In this document: piece by piece, positions 43,914 through 52,195 of the stretch
How positions within the stretch are numbered: position 1 is the stretch's first letter
Layout: each line of letters opens with the position of its first letter
Source: Tepidiforma flava
Lineage (GTDB): Bacteria; Chloroflexota; Dehalococcoidia; Tepidiformales; Tepidiformaceae
Assembly (NCBI RefSeq): GCF_027594505.1
Contig: NZ_CP115149.1
Span: 1,255,024 to 1,319,023 of the forward strand
Direction: 5' to 3'
DNA: 64,000 nucleotides
The notes under the pieces: model-generated
Databases searched by the model: none
Seen by the model: only the letters and a program-made list of their open reading frames with translations
What the model was told of the DNA's origin: nothing
Position numbers and translations under genes: made by a program

Positions 43914-45119
43914 CGGGTCAATAGCCGCGGGCGGCACCTCGATGGTCAGCTCGCCCAGCGGGTCGCGCCCGAAGAGCCGGTCGGCGATGGCGCAGCGGCT
44001 GCTCGTGCGGAGCTCCTCGCCGGTGCCGACGCACCACGCCCGCGCGGCATGGTCCACCGGCACGCCGCGCAGCGTCACTGACTCGTACGGGCGCTTCAGG
44101 AGGAAGACGTACGTCACGCTGCCCCGCTTCGTCGATGGACCGTAGACCTGCCACGGCGCGAGCCCCGGCTCCGTGCCGGTGATGGCTTCGCCGTGGCGTC
44201 CCATCCACCCCGCCACCTCCTCGAGGATGGCGATCTGCTCCTGCGGCAGGCGGCCGTCGCCCATCGGGCTCACGTTCAGCAGCAGGTTGCCGCCCCGGCC
44301 CGCCACTTCGCAGAGCGTGTGGACCACCTGCCGGGGCGATTTCCACCGCGTATCCGACGGGACATAGCCCCAGCTCTCATTGAGCGTCATGCACGTCTCC
44401 CACGGCCGGCCCGGCGGCTGCGGCGGCACGAACTGCTCCGGCGTTTCGAAGTCGCCCGCGCCCGGCAGCCGGTCGTTGATGAGGATGCCGGGCTGCAGCT
44501 CCCGGATGAGCGCCTCCAGCTCGTTCGCCCGCCACTGCTCGGGCGTCCGCTCCCAGCCGCCGTCGAACCAGAGGAGGTCGATCGGCCCGTAGTTCGTCAG
44601 CAGCTCCCGCACCTGTTCGAACATGTCCCGCAGGAAGCGCTCCCACCCCTCCGGGGTCGGCTGGCGGCCGCGCCCGAACCGGTACGGCCGGTCGTCATCG
44701 GTCAGCGCCGGGTAGTCCGGGTGGCGCCAGTCGCAGAGCGAAAAGTAAAGCCCGACCCGGAGCCCCTCGGCCCGGAACGCCTCCACGTACTCGCGGACGA
44801 GGTCGGCGCCGACGGGCGATGCGGCGACCCCGAACTCCGACGTCTTCGTGTGGAACATCGCGTAGCCGTCGTGGTGCTTGGCGGTGAAGACGGCGTACTG
44901 CATGCCGCAGCGCTTCGCGAGGCGGGCGAGCGCGGGGAAGTCGCGCTGGCGGGGGTCGAACGTCGCCGCGGAGGCCTGATAGGCGGCGACGGACATGCTG
45001 GCGGTGGGCAGGGCGGCATTGCCGCCGGCCATCGGCCACGAGAGTTCGACGCCCTGCTGCGAGGAATGCCCCCAGTGGATGAACATCCCGAACCGGGCCG
45101 TTTCGAACCAGCTCGCCAT
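43881..45119 (-). CDS. Alpha-L-fucosidase (GH29)
   Basis: 412 residues from ATG 45119 (the frame extends to 45203). GH29 signatures: SWFETARFGMFIHWGHSSQQG at the start, CGMQYAVFTAKHHDGYAMFH (~65-84), and the nucleophile Asp in PIDLLWFDGGWERTP (~184-198); NLLLNVSPMGDGRLP is the later conserved loop. Hydrolyses terminal alpha-L-fucose from glycans. No signal peptide, so probably cytoplasmic, acting on imported fucosylated oligosaccharides. TAGCAT (minus strand, 45131-45136) lies 11 bases upstream of the ATG. No neighbour is an obvious fucose-catabolism gene. Confidence 0.9.
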   Translation of the reverse strand: MASWFETARFGMFIHWGHSSQQGVELSWPMAGGNAALPTASMSVAAYQASAATFDPRQRDFPALARLAKRCGMQYAVFTAKHHDGYAMFHTKTSEFGVAASPVGADLVREYVEAFRAEGLRVGLYFSLCDWRHPDYPALTDDDRPYRFGRGRQPTPEGWERFLRDMFEQVRELLTNYGPIDLLWFDGGWERTPEQWRANELEALIRELQPGILINDRLPGAGDFETPEQFVPPQPPGRPWETCMTLNESWGYVPSDTRWKSPRQVVHTLCEVAGRGGNLLLNVSPMGDGRLPQEQIAILEEVAGWMGRHGEAITGTEPGLAPWQVYGPSTKRGSVTYVFLLKRPYESVTLRGVPVDHAARAWCVGTGEELRTSSRCAIADRLFGRDPLGELTIEVPPAAIDPLATVLAVEWR

Positions 45120-45294
45120 CGCGGGCCGCGATGCTACCGGATGCCGGGCGGCGCCGCCAGCGGGAGGATGGGGAAGCGGCCCGCCGCCTATCCGGCAGGG
45201 CAACCGGAACGCGCGCCCCCCGGGCGACAGTTCGGGAAGGCGGGCCTTGCCGCCGCCAGCTTCGGACGGCCGCAGGATGCGCGCAAGCCGCCCC

Positions 45295-45906
45295 TTACCC
45301 CAGCAGCCGCAGCACCCGCTCCGCCGCCAGCTCGGCTACCCGCTCGGCCGGCAGCGCGGCATCGATCACCGCCCAGCGGCCGGCGTCGTCGCGCGCCTGC
45401 AGCAGGTAGCCCTCCCGCACCTTCCGGTGGAACTCCAGCCCCTCCAGCCCCGTCGCCACCGCGGCGCTTTCGGCCGCCTTCCGCGCCAGCCCTGCCGCCG
45501 GGTCGATATCGAGGTAGACCACGAGGTCCGGCTCGAGCCCGCCCGTGGCCGCCCGGTTCGCCGTGCGGACGATGACGGGGTCCAGCCCCCGCGCGTGCAC
45601 CTGGTAGGCGAAGGTGCTCGGCGCGAACCGGTCGCAGAGGACCGTGTCGCCCCGTTCGAGCGCCGGCCGGATGACCGCCGCGACGAGCTCGGCGCGGGCG
45701 GTGAGGAAGGCGAACAGCTCGGCCCAGGGGCTCAGCCGCTCGTGGAGCAGGCCGCGGATGACTTCGCCCGCCGGCGTGCCGCCCGGCTCCCGGGTGAGGA
45801 CGACGCGCCGGCCGGCCGCCTCCAGCCGGGCCGCGACCGCCGCCGCGGCCGTGCTCTTGCCGGAGCCTTCGCCCCCTTCGAAGACGATGAAGCGGCCGCT
45901 GCTCAC
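45295..45906 (-). CDS. tmk: Thymidylate kinase
   Basis: 203 residues, normal size. P-loop FEGGEGSGKSTAAA (~9-22), REPGGTPAGEVIR (dTMP-binding DR-E region), LCDRFAPSTFAYQ (DR-x-x-x-S motif) and VVYLDIDPAAGLARK (acidic Walker-B-like Asp). It phosphorylates dTMP to dTDP using ATP, an essential step in dTTP synthesis. The start is GTG, overlapping the stop of the ATPase gene by 4 bases. Last in the operon pdxT - GNAT - ATPase - tmk, an ordering that may reflect expression level rather than function. Confidence 0.95.
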   Translation of the reverse strand: MSSGRFIVFEGGEGSGKSTAAAAVAARLEAAGRRVVLTREPGGTPAGEVIRGLLHERLSPWAELFAFLTARAELVAAVIRPALERGDTVLCDRFAPSTFAYQVHARGLDPVIVRTANRAATGGLEPDLVVYLDIDPAAGLARKAAESAAVATGLEGLEFHRKVREGYLLQARDDAGRWAVIDAALPAERVAELAAERVLRLLG

Positions 45907-47660
45907 CGCTCGAACGGCGTCCCGCTGCCGAGCGGCAGGATCTTCACGCGGCGCATCGGCTCCTTGCCCGAGCTGCGGCTCTCGAGGTTGTAGCGCGTCG
46001 CCAGCTGGTGCTGCACCCGGCGGATGTAGCTGTTCGCCGGCGGCAGCTCCACCGGGCGGCCCTCTTCGAGGACCTTCGCGATCGCCTCCTCCGTCTCGCG
46101 GAAGACGTCGACCATCGGGTCGCGCTTCGGGCCGCGCCCGCCGCCGCTCCCCCGGTCGCCCCGCAGCTGGAGGAGCGCCTGCTCGAGCTGGTAGAGCCCG
46201 CTGCTCTTCACCACGTAGAGCGGCAGGTTCAGCTCCTCCGCCTCGCGCAGGGCGGGCGGCTTGCTCCGGTAGTAGTTGCGGAGCGTGATGACCGCGTCGG
46301 CATCGGCCGGGTCATCGACCAGTTCGACGTTCGCATCGACGGAGCGGGCCGCCTGTTCGAGCCGCGCGCGCGGGATGCCGAAGGGGAAGAGCCGGGTGAC
46401 GCGGGAGGCCGGCCGGGGCGCGGCGGCGGCGAACTGCGGCGGCTCGTCGCCGTCGAACTCCGCCGGCTCGGGCGCGGCGGGCTCGAACCCCCGCGGTTCG
46501 CGCGGCTCCCGGAACTCCCGCACGTGGCCGCCGTTCCGCCGGTGGCCGATCTCCCAGGTCGGCGGCCGGCCGGACCGCGCCGGCGCGCCGGCGCCCATGC
46601 CGAACTCGCCGCCTTCGCGCTCCGCGTCGTCCACGATTTCGATCCGGCCGCCGGGGCCGAGCTGCCGCGTCTCCGGCTTCGCCCGGTAGCCCCGGAGGAT
46701 GGCGTCGACCGTCTCGGCGACGTTCTTGTGGATGGCCACCCGCCGCCAGCTCTCGATTTCGACCACGATGTCGAACGTCGGCGGCGCTTTCCGTTCGAGG
46801 ATCGACTTCTGCGTGCCGCGCCGGCGCGCCTCTTCGTCGCCCAGCGTCACCGACTGGATGCCGCCGATGAGGTCGGCGAGCGTCGGGTTCAGCATCAGGT
46901 TTTCGAGCGAGGTGCCGTGGGCGGTGCCGACGAGCTGCACGCCGCGCTCGGCGATGGTGCGCGCCGCCTGCGCTTCCAGCTCCGTGCCGATCTCGTCGAT
47001 GACGATGACTTCCGGCATGTGGTTCTCCACCGCCTCGATCATCACCGCGTGCTGCATCGACGGCGTGGCGACCTGCATCCGCCGGGAGCCGCCGATCGCC
47101 GGGTGGGGCACATCGCCGTCGCCGCCGATTTCGTTCGACGTGTCGACGATGATGACGCGCTTGTTCGCATCGTCGGCGAGCACGCGCGCGACTTCGCGCA
47201 GCATCGTCGTCTTGCCGACGCCCGGCCGGCCGAGGAGGAGGATGTTCTTCCCGCTCAGCACGAGGTCTTCGATGACGCGGATCGTGCCGTAGACGGCGCG
47301 GCCGACGCGGCAGGTGAGGCCGATGACTTTGCCGCGCCGGTTGCGGATGCAGCTGATCCGGTGGAGCGTCCGTTCGATGCCGGCGCGGTTGTCGTCGCCG
47401 AAGTCGCCGATGCGGGCGATGACCCACTGGAGGTCGGCCTCGGTGACCTCTTCGCGGCTGAGGACGATTTCGCGGCCCGGGTAGCGGGCTTCCGGCAGCC
47501 GGCCGAGGTCCATCACGACTTCGAGCAGGTCGGCGCGGCGCTCCGCCTCGCGCAGCGGGCCGGAGATGTGCGGCGGGAGCGCATCGAGCAGCAGGTCGAG
47601 GTCGTCGGTGACGATCTGCTCAGGGGGCAGCGGTGCGGATGCAGAAGATGACTGGCTCAC
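45903..47660 (-). CDS. SpoIIIAA-like AAA ATPase with C-terminal R3H domain (Ycf45-like)
   Basis: 585 residues. RecA-type ATPase (~75-345): Walker A LLLGRPGVGKTTMLREVARV (~141-160), Walker B PEVIVIDEIGTELEAQ (~215-230), and VQLVGTAHGTSLENLM. These match the SpoIIIAA/Ycf45 family. A disordered Arg/Gly/Glu region (~370-445), a second alpha/beta segment (~448-515, LFPFGIPRARLEQAARSVDA) and an R3H nucleic-acid-binding domain (~530-580; ELPPANSYIRRVQHQLATRY) complete it. The organism shows no other sporulation genes here. R3H implies single-strand RNA/DNA binding, so an RNA-related ATPase role is likely. Confidence 0.88.
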   Translation of the reverse strand: MSQSSSASAPLPPEQIVTDDLDLLLDALPPHISGPLREAERRADLLEVVMDLGRLPEARYPGREIVLSREEVTEADLQWVIARIGDFGDDNRAGIERTLHRISCIRNRRGKVIGLTCRVGRAVYGTIRVIEDLVLSGKNILLLGRPGVGKTTMLREVARVLADDANKRVIIVDTSNEIGGDGDVPHPAIGGSRRMQVATPSMQHAVMIEAVENHMPEVIVIDEIGTELEAQAARTIAERGVQLVGTAHGTSLENLMLNPTLADLIGGIQSVTLGDEEARRRGTQKSILERKAPPTFDIVVEIESWRRVAIHKNVAETVDAILRGYRAKPETRQLGPGGRIEIVDDAEREGGEFGMGAGAPARSGRPPTWEIGHRRNGGHVREFREPREPRGFEPAAPEPAEFDGDEPPQFAAAAPRPASRVTRLFPFGIPRARLEQAARSVDANVELVDDPADADAVITLRNYYRSKPPALREAEELNLPLYVVKSSGLYQLEQALLQLRGDRGSGGGRGPKRDPMVDVFRETEEAIAKVLEEGRPVELPPANSYIRRVQHQLATRYNLESRSSGKEPMRRVKILPLGSGTPFER

Positions 47661-47663
47661 GAC

Positions 47664-48587
47664 TCATTGCGGCACGGGGAAGGATTCCGCCGGGACCGCC
47701 ACGACCTCCTTGAGGGTCTCGGCCCGCGCGAGGCGGCGCGCGCACATGAGCCGCACTCCGAGGGCCGGGTAGCCGCGCTCCTGCGCGGCCGCTTCGATGC
47801 CGGGCTGGTGTTCGGCCACCACGAGCGCGCCGTGGCGCGGCGCGTGCGCTTCGACCGTGTCGAGCGCCGCATCCACGAGCGCGCCCCCTTCCGCGAGCAG
47901 GAGGTGCGCCTCCCGCTCGCCGATCCCGGCCCAGCCGATGAGCCCGCCCTCTCCATCGGCCACGAACTCCTGCTCGCAATCGAACGAATCGAGCACGGCC
48001 CGGAACTCCTGCTGGCCGGGCGCTTCGTTCCGCCGGACCGGCTCCGGCACGGCCCGGCAGTACAGCCGGAAGATGCCCGCGCGGTCGGCCCGCACGGCCG
48101 GCCGGAACGGGTTCTCCGGCCCCGGCGCTGCCCGGCTGCTCCGCAGCGCGTACAGCCGCTCCAGCCGGTAGGCGTAGAAGCCGGCCCGCCGCAGGGCGCC
48201 CGCGTGGGGCGACCCCTCCGCGTACCGGAGATAGAGCACCCGCCCGCCGCGCAGGGCCACCTCCCGCGCCAGCCCCTGCAAAAGGGCCGTCACTGCGTCG
48301 TCGTCCTTCGGCCGGCCGATGCGGAGGGAGGCGACATCCCAGCCGGCGCCGCCCGCCAGCTGGCGGGCCACCGCCACCCCGCGGTAGCTGAGGCCGCGCC
48401 GCAGCCCGACGACCGCCGTCCGCGGCACTTTCGGCAGCCGCGTGATGCCCGTCGCCGCCAGCCCGCTGGAGACGAGCAGGTTCTGCCCGCCGCGCAGCGC
48501 CACCACCTCCGTATCCAGCCGGTGGAGCTGCGGCCAGAGCGTCGCCGCATCGATCGGGCTCAGGGCCTCGGCGAAATGGTCGCTCAT
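47664..48587 (-). CDS. GNAT-like acetyltransferase-type protein
   Basis: 307 residues. The C-terminal ~150 residues follow a GNAT-like pattern (FRPAVRADRAGIFRLYCRAV, CEQEFVADGEGGLIGWAGI, LVDAALDTVEAHAPRHGALV, ERGYPALGVRLMCARRLA). The N-terminal half (~1-150) has a similar alpha/beta pattern (QNLLVSSGLAATGITRLPKV, LYLRYAEGSPHAGALRRAGF), so it may be a double GNAT. The acyl-CoA-binding R-x-x-G-x-G/A signature is degenerate, so activity is uncertain. ATG overlaps the pdxT stop; second gene of the operon. Confidence 0.65.
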   Translation of the reverse strand: MSDHFAEALSPIDAATLWPQLHRLDTEVVALRGGQNLLVSSGLAATGITRLPKVPRTAVVGLRRGLSYRGVAVARQLAGGAGWDVASLRIGRPKDDDAVTALLQGLAREVALRGGRVLYLRYAEGSPHAGALRRAGFYAYRLERLYALRSSRAAPGPENPFRPAVRADRAGIFRLYCRAVPEPVRRNEAPGQQEFRAVLDSFDCEQEFVADGEGGLIGWAGIGEREAHLLLAEGGALVDAALDTVEAHAPRHGALVVAEHQPGIEAAAQERGYPALGVRLMCARRLARAETLKEVVAVPAESFPVPQ

Positions 48588-49201
48588 TTGGCAGCCCCCG
48601 GCGGCGCGCCGATGGTGAGGAAGTAGGCGTGCAGCCGCGTGTCGTGCGTCAGCTCCGGGTGGAAGCTCGTGGCCAGCAGGTTGCCCTGCCGGGCGGCGAC
48701 CACCGTGCCGTCGGCCAGCCGCGCGATCGCCCGCGCTGGCGGGTCGACCCGCTCGATGACCGGCGCGCGGATGAAGACAGCCCGGAACGGCCCGCCTTCC
48801 AGCCCTTCGATGGCGAGGTCCTCTTCGAAGCTGTCGACCTGCCGGCCGAAGGCGTTCCGCCGCACGCGGATGTGCATCGTTTCGATGCCGGGCCGGTCGA
48901 GCCGGTCCACCTCCTTCGCGAGCAGGATGGCGCCGGCGCAGGTGCCCCACGTCGGCCGGCCGCTCGCGCAGAAGGCCCGCAGCGGCTCCTGGAACCCGTT
49001 CGAGAGGATCAGCCGGGCGATCGTCGTGCTCTCCCCGCCCGGGATGATGAGCGCATCGAGCCCCTCGAGCTGGGCCGGCTTCCGGACTTCGATCGCCCGG
49101 TGGCCCATCCCTTCCAGCATCTCCCGGTGCTCCCGGAAATCCCCCTGCAGCGCGAGCACCCCGACGGTGCGGGGCGCGGACGAACGCGGCGAAACCGTCA
49201 T
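48584..49201 (-). CDS. pdxT: Pyridoxal 5'-phosphate synthase glutaminase subunit PdxT
   Basis: 205 residues. Class-I glutaminase: VGVLALQGDFREHREMLEG (~14-32), IIPGGESTTIARL (~52-64), nucleophile Cys in PTWGTCAGAILLAKEV (~83-98) and the His/Glu pair in ATSFHPELTHDTRLHAYFL. It releases ammonia from glutamine for PdxS, which makes PLP from ribose-5-phosphate and glyceraldehyde-3-phosphate. PdxS is not adjacent and not in the window. ATG 49201; leader of ~105 bases from a possible TACACT -10 (minus strand, near 49316). First gene of the four-gene operon with tmk. Confidence 0.94.
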   Translation of the reverse strand: MTVSPRSSAPRTVGVLALQGDFREHREMLEGMGHRAIEVRKPAQLEGLDALIIPGGESTTIARLILSNGFQEPLRAFCASGRPTWGTCAGAILLAKEVDRLDRPGIETMHIRVRRNAFGRQVDSFEEDLAIEGLEGGPFRAVFIRAPVIERVDPPARAIARLADGTVVAARQGNLLATSFHPELTHDTRLHAYFLTIGAPPGAAK

Positions 49202-49354
49202 GCGGAACCAGCCCCCGGCGCAGGGCGCGGCTCACGGACGGCAACCGAGGGGCACGTGATGATGCGAATGCTCGATGGCAACGGCAGTGCGAAAACCCTG
49301 CGCAACCTGCTTCCAGTGTACCGCACCCGCAGGGCGCCTGCGCGGCGCCGAACG
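49202..49354 (-). promoter_or_regulatory. Upstream region of pdxT with possible structured leader
   Basis: On the minus strand TACACT (near 49321-49316) could be a -10 box. In the RNA that follows, GCGCAGGG and CCCTGCGC are perfect 8-base complements ~80 bases apart, so the leader could close into a long stem. No known riboswitch class was recognised. Confidence 0.3.
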
Positions 49355-49693
49355 TTAACTTCCCGTGCCCTGGTACGCCGGCTCGATGACGGCCGACATG
49401 CTCCCGCGCGAATTCGGCATCAGCGGGTCCGGCCCGTAGGCGTGCACCAGCTCCTGCTTCGCGCGGACCTCATCGTGGCTGCCCGTCATCAGCACGGCCC
49501 GGCCCTGGCTGTCCACCACGCAGGCGATGGCGTACCCCTTCTCCGGCCCGTAGCCGAAGATCTCCGCGCACATCCGGATGACGTACGCGTACGTGTGCTC
49601 GTCGTCGTCCAGCAGCACGAGGTGGTACGGCGGTTCGAGCTGCTGGTCGGTCTCGTCGATGACGTGCGTCCCGGGAGATGGCAGCAGGCTCAT
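49355..49693 (-). CDS. Divergent ClpS-like adaptor
   Basis: 112 residues. The ClpS fold is recognisable: PYHLVLLDDDEHTYAYVIRM (~22-41), GYAIACVVDSQGRAVLMTGS, SAVIEP near the C-terminus. The Asn-Asp-Asp pocket of ClpS becomes Asp-Asp-Asp/Glu, and the usual double His before GRAV is replaced (CVVDSQGRAV), while ~12 extra residues (GPDPLMPNSRG) are inserted. It may recognise other substrates than classical N-degrons. ATG 49693 follows a perfect TATAAT by 7 bases. A canonical clpS is at 35017. Confidence 0.85.
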   Translation of the reverse strand: MSLLPSPGTHVIDETDQQLEPPYHLVLLDDDEHTYAYVIRMCAEIFGYGPEKGYAIACVVDSQGRAVLMTGSHDEVRAKQELVHAYGPDPLMPNSRGSMSAVIEPAYQGTGS

Positions 49694-49700
49694 GCCTTCG

Positions 49701-49706
49701 ATTATA
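49701..49706 (-). promoter_or_regulatory. Consensus TATAAT -10 box of the second clpS
   Basis: Perfect TATAAT on the minus strand with 7 bases to ATG 49693 and no room for a leader. No -35 match was found. Confidence 0.6.
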
Positions 49707-49732
49707 CCCCCGGGCGGGCGGGCTCCCGGCGC

Positions 49733-50623
49733 TCAGCGGCCGGGTTCGAACAGGGCCGCGATGACGGCCAGCGCCAGCCGCCGCCCGCCGGCCGGCGTGA
49801 AGTGCACCCCGTCGCTCACCCGGATGACCTGCAGCGTCCCCTGCTCGTCCGGCAGCGCCGCGGCGTAGCTGCCGTCCGCCGCCGAGGTCAGCGTCCAGGT
49901 ATCGAGATACAGCACCCACGGCCGGGCCGCCGCCTGCGCTTCGAACACGGCGTTGATGCGCGGCACGCTCGCCGCGAGGTCGGCCCGGCCCATGTTCGGC
50001 TGCCCCACCCACACCACCGTCCGCCCCGGCCGGTAGAGCAGGTCCATGACCGCGCCGACCCGCGCGCCGTACTCCTCCGCCGAGCGCACCTGGTTCGCGT
50101 CGTTGGCGCCGACCATGAAGACCACCACGTCCGGGTCGTACCGCGCCATCTCCGCCGCGAGGTATGCCGGCCAGTCGAAGAAATCCGGCCGCATCAATCC
50201 CGAGCTGATCTTGTAGTCCGCCCCGCGGACGGGGATGCCGCCCAGCGCCGACCACTCGGCGAAGAGCGCGACCGTCATGAAGTAGGAGGTCGAGTCGCCG
50301 TCGGACCAGAGCCGGACGCCCTCCGCCGTGCGGAGCCGCGCCGGGGTCGGGGTCGGGGTCGGGGTGGGCGTCGGCGGCGGCTCGGGCGTGCCGTCGTACG
50401 CCAGCCCGGCGACGAAGACGTACCGCACGGGGGCTTCGGCAGCAGCAGCGCCGGCCGGGGCCTCCGCCGCCGGGTCATCGGCGAGCGAAAAGACGATCCC
50501 GGCGCAGCCGCCGAGCACCCCTGCGAGCACGAGCAGCGCCCCGTGCCAGCGGCGCGCGCGCCACCGCCGCCCCGCCCGCTCCTCCGGTTCGGGTGCCGCG
50601 TCGGCGCCGGGCAGCTCTTCCAA
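49733..50623 (-). CDS. SGNH-hydrolase-like (DUF459) membrane-anchored protein
   Basis: 296 residues from a TTG start. Cytoplasmic basic N-terminus (RRWRARRWHGALLVLAGVLG) leads to one TM or lipobox (LGGC), then a Pro/Thr linker and a DUF459 SGNH domain: block I VRLWSDGDSTSYFM (Ser), VVVFMVGANDANQVRS (block III Asn), DGVHFTPAGGRRLAL (block V Asp/His). Catalytic residues are therefore intact. Similar proteins are often linked to MBOAT acyltransferases, moving or removing O-acetyl groups on polysaccharides. Divergent from the MBOAT gene with 128 bases between. Confidence 0.8.
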   Translation of the reverse strand: MEELPGADAAPEPEERAGRRWRARRWHGALLVLAGVLGGCAGIVFSLADDPAAEAPAGAAAAEAPVRYVFVAGLAYDGTPEPPPTPTPTPTPTPARLRTAEGVRLWSDGDSTSYFMTVALFAEWSALGGIPVRGADYKISSGLMRPDFFDWPAYLAAEMARYDPDVVVFMVGANDANQVRSAEEYGARVGAVMDLLYRPGRTVVWVGQPNMGRADLAASVPRINAVFEAQAAARPWVLYLDTWTLTSAADGSYAAALPDEQGTLQVIRVSDGVHFTPAGGRRLALAVIAALFEPGR

Positions 50624-50751
50624 CTCCGCGACCTCGCAGGGGCTTCGAATCCGGCAACGCGCGGACCCGGGGTAAAGTTCCCGCAGTCGCCCGCTTCGCG
50701 CCAGCCCGCGACAATGCGGGGCGGGGGGCGGCGCCCCCGCCGGCCGCGACC

Positions 50752-52173
50752 ATGCTCTTCCCGACCGTCGATTTCGCCATCTTCTTCGTCGCCGTCTTCG
50801 CCGTCGCCTGGCTGATTCGGCCGTGGCACCTCTGGTGGCGCGTCTTCCTCGTCCTCGCCAGCTGGTTCTTCTACGGCTTTTGGGAGCCGAAGTTCGTCCT
50901 CCTCCTCATCGGCTCCACGGCCTTCAACTGGGCTGTCGGCCGCGATCTCGCCCGGATGCGCGGCCCGGAGGGGCTCGACCGCTTCGGCCGCTGGTTCCTC
51001 GGCTTCGGCATCGCCGCCAACCTCGCCACCCTCGGCTGGTTCAAGTACTACGGCTTCTTCGTGAAGGACGTCGCCGGCCTCATCGAGCGCTTCGGCGTCG
51101 ACCTCCCGCTGCCGCTCCTGCAGATCACGCTCCCGGTCGCCATCTCGTTCTTCACCTTCCACGCCATCAGCTACCTCGTCGATATCGCCCGCGGGCAGTG
51201 CGAGCCCCTTTCGCCGCTCGATTTCGCGCTCTACCTGTCGTTCTTCCCCCACCTCGTCGCCGGCCCCATCGTCCGCGTGACCGAATTCGCCCCGCAGATT
51301 CGCGCGCCCTTCCGCGACCGCGTGATCGACGCCGCGCCGGCGTTCACGCTCATCGTCGCCGGCCTCTTCAAGAAGGTCGTCATCTCCACCTATCTCGCCG
51401 GTGAAATCGCCGACCCCGTCTTCGCCAGCCCGGGCACCCACAGCGCGCTCGAAAACCTGCTCGGCGTCTACGCCTACGCCGTCCAAATCTTCGCCGACTT
51501 CAGCGGCTACACCGATATCGCCATCGGCTGCGCGCTCCTCCTCGGCATCCAGTTCCCCCAGAACTTCGACCAGCCGTACCGCGCGTGGTCGCTGCAGGAT
51601 TTCTGGCGGCGCTGGCACATGACGCTCAGCCGCTGGCTGCGCGATTACCTCTACATCCCGCTCGGCGGCAGCCGGGGCAGCAAATGGTTCACCTACCGGA
51701 ACCTCTTCCTCACGATGCTCCTCGGCGGCCTCTGGCACGGCGCGGCCTGGACGTTCGTCGCCTGGGGCGCCATCCACGGCGCCGGCCTCGTCATCGAGCG
51801 GGAAGTCCGGGCGCGAAACCGCTGGCTCCGCGGGACGGCGGCGAAGGCGGCCGGCTGGTTCATCACCTTCCACGTCGTCTGCTTCGCCTGGATCTTCTTC
51901 CGCGCCGAGACGTTCGGGGCCGCCTGGCATGTCATCACCCGCATCGCCACCGCCTGGGGCGAGCCCTCGCCCGCCGCCACGCCGCTCCTCATCGCCGTCA
52001 TCGCCGGCGCTATTGCCGCTCAGTTCCTCCCGCGCGACCTCTTCCGGCGGTTCGAGGTGACCTACTCTGAACTCGCCCCTGCCGCGCAGGCGGCTATGCT
52101 GGCCGTGGCGCTCGTGCTCATCGATGCCCTCGGGCCGGAGGGCGTCGCGCCGTTCATCTACTTCCAGTTCTGA
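50752..52173 (+). CDS. MBOAT-family O-acyltransferase (AlgI/PatA-like)
   Basis: 473 residues, ~11 TM segments. Typical motifs: FFTFHAISYLVDIARG (~135-150), FFPHLVAGPIVRV, SGYTDIAIG, DFWRRWHMTLSRWLRDYLYI (~284-303) and the catalytic-His pair LGGLWHGAAWTFVAWGAIHG (~325-344). This is the AlgI-like group that passes acetyl from the cytosol across the membrane for O-acetylation of polysaccharide. The partner would be an extracellular SGNH acetyltransferase; the DUF459 genes on both sides fit. ATG 50752 chosen for a normal N-terminus MLFPTVDFAIFF; the frame to 50593 overlaps the divergent gene. Confidence 0.92.
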   Translation: MLFPTVDFAIFFVAVFAVAWLIRPWHLWWRVFLVLASWFFYGFWEPKFVLLLIGSTAFNWAVGRDLARMRGPEGLDRFGRWFLGFGIAANLATLGWFKYYGFFVKDVAGLIERFGVDLPLPLLQITLPVAISFFTFHAISYLVDIARGQCEPLSPLDFALYLSFFPHLVAGPIVRVTEFAPQIRAPFRDRVIDAAPAFTLIVAGLFKKVVISTYLAGEIADPVFASPGTHSALENLLGVYAYAVQIFADFSGYTDIAIGCALLLGIQFPQNFDQPYRAWSLQDFWRRWHMTLSRWLRDYLYIPLGGSRGSKWFTYRNLFLTMLLGGLWHGAAWTFVAWGAIHGAGLVIEREVRARNRWLRGTAAKAAGWFITFHVVCFAWIFFRAETFGAAWHVITRIATAWGEPSPAATPLLIAVIAGAIAAQFLPRDLFRRFEVTYSELAPAAQAAMLAVALVLIDALGPEGVAPFIYFQF

Positions 52174-52195
52174 GCCCCGGAGGTGACCCCGCCCG

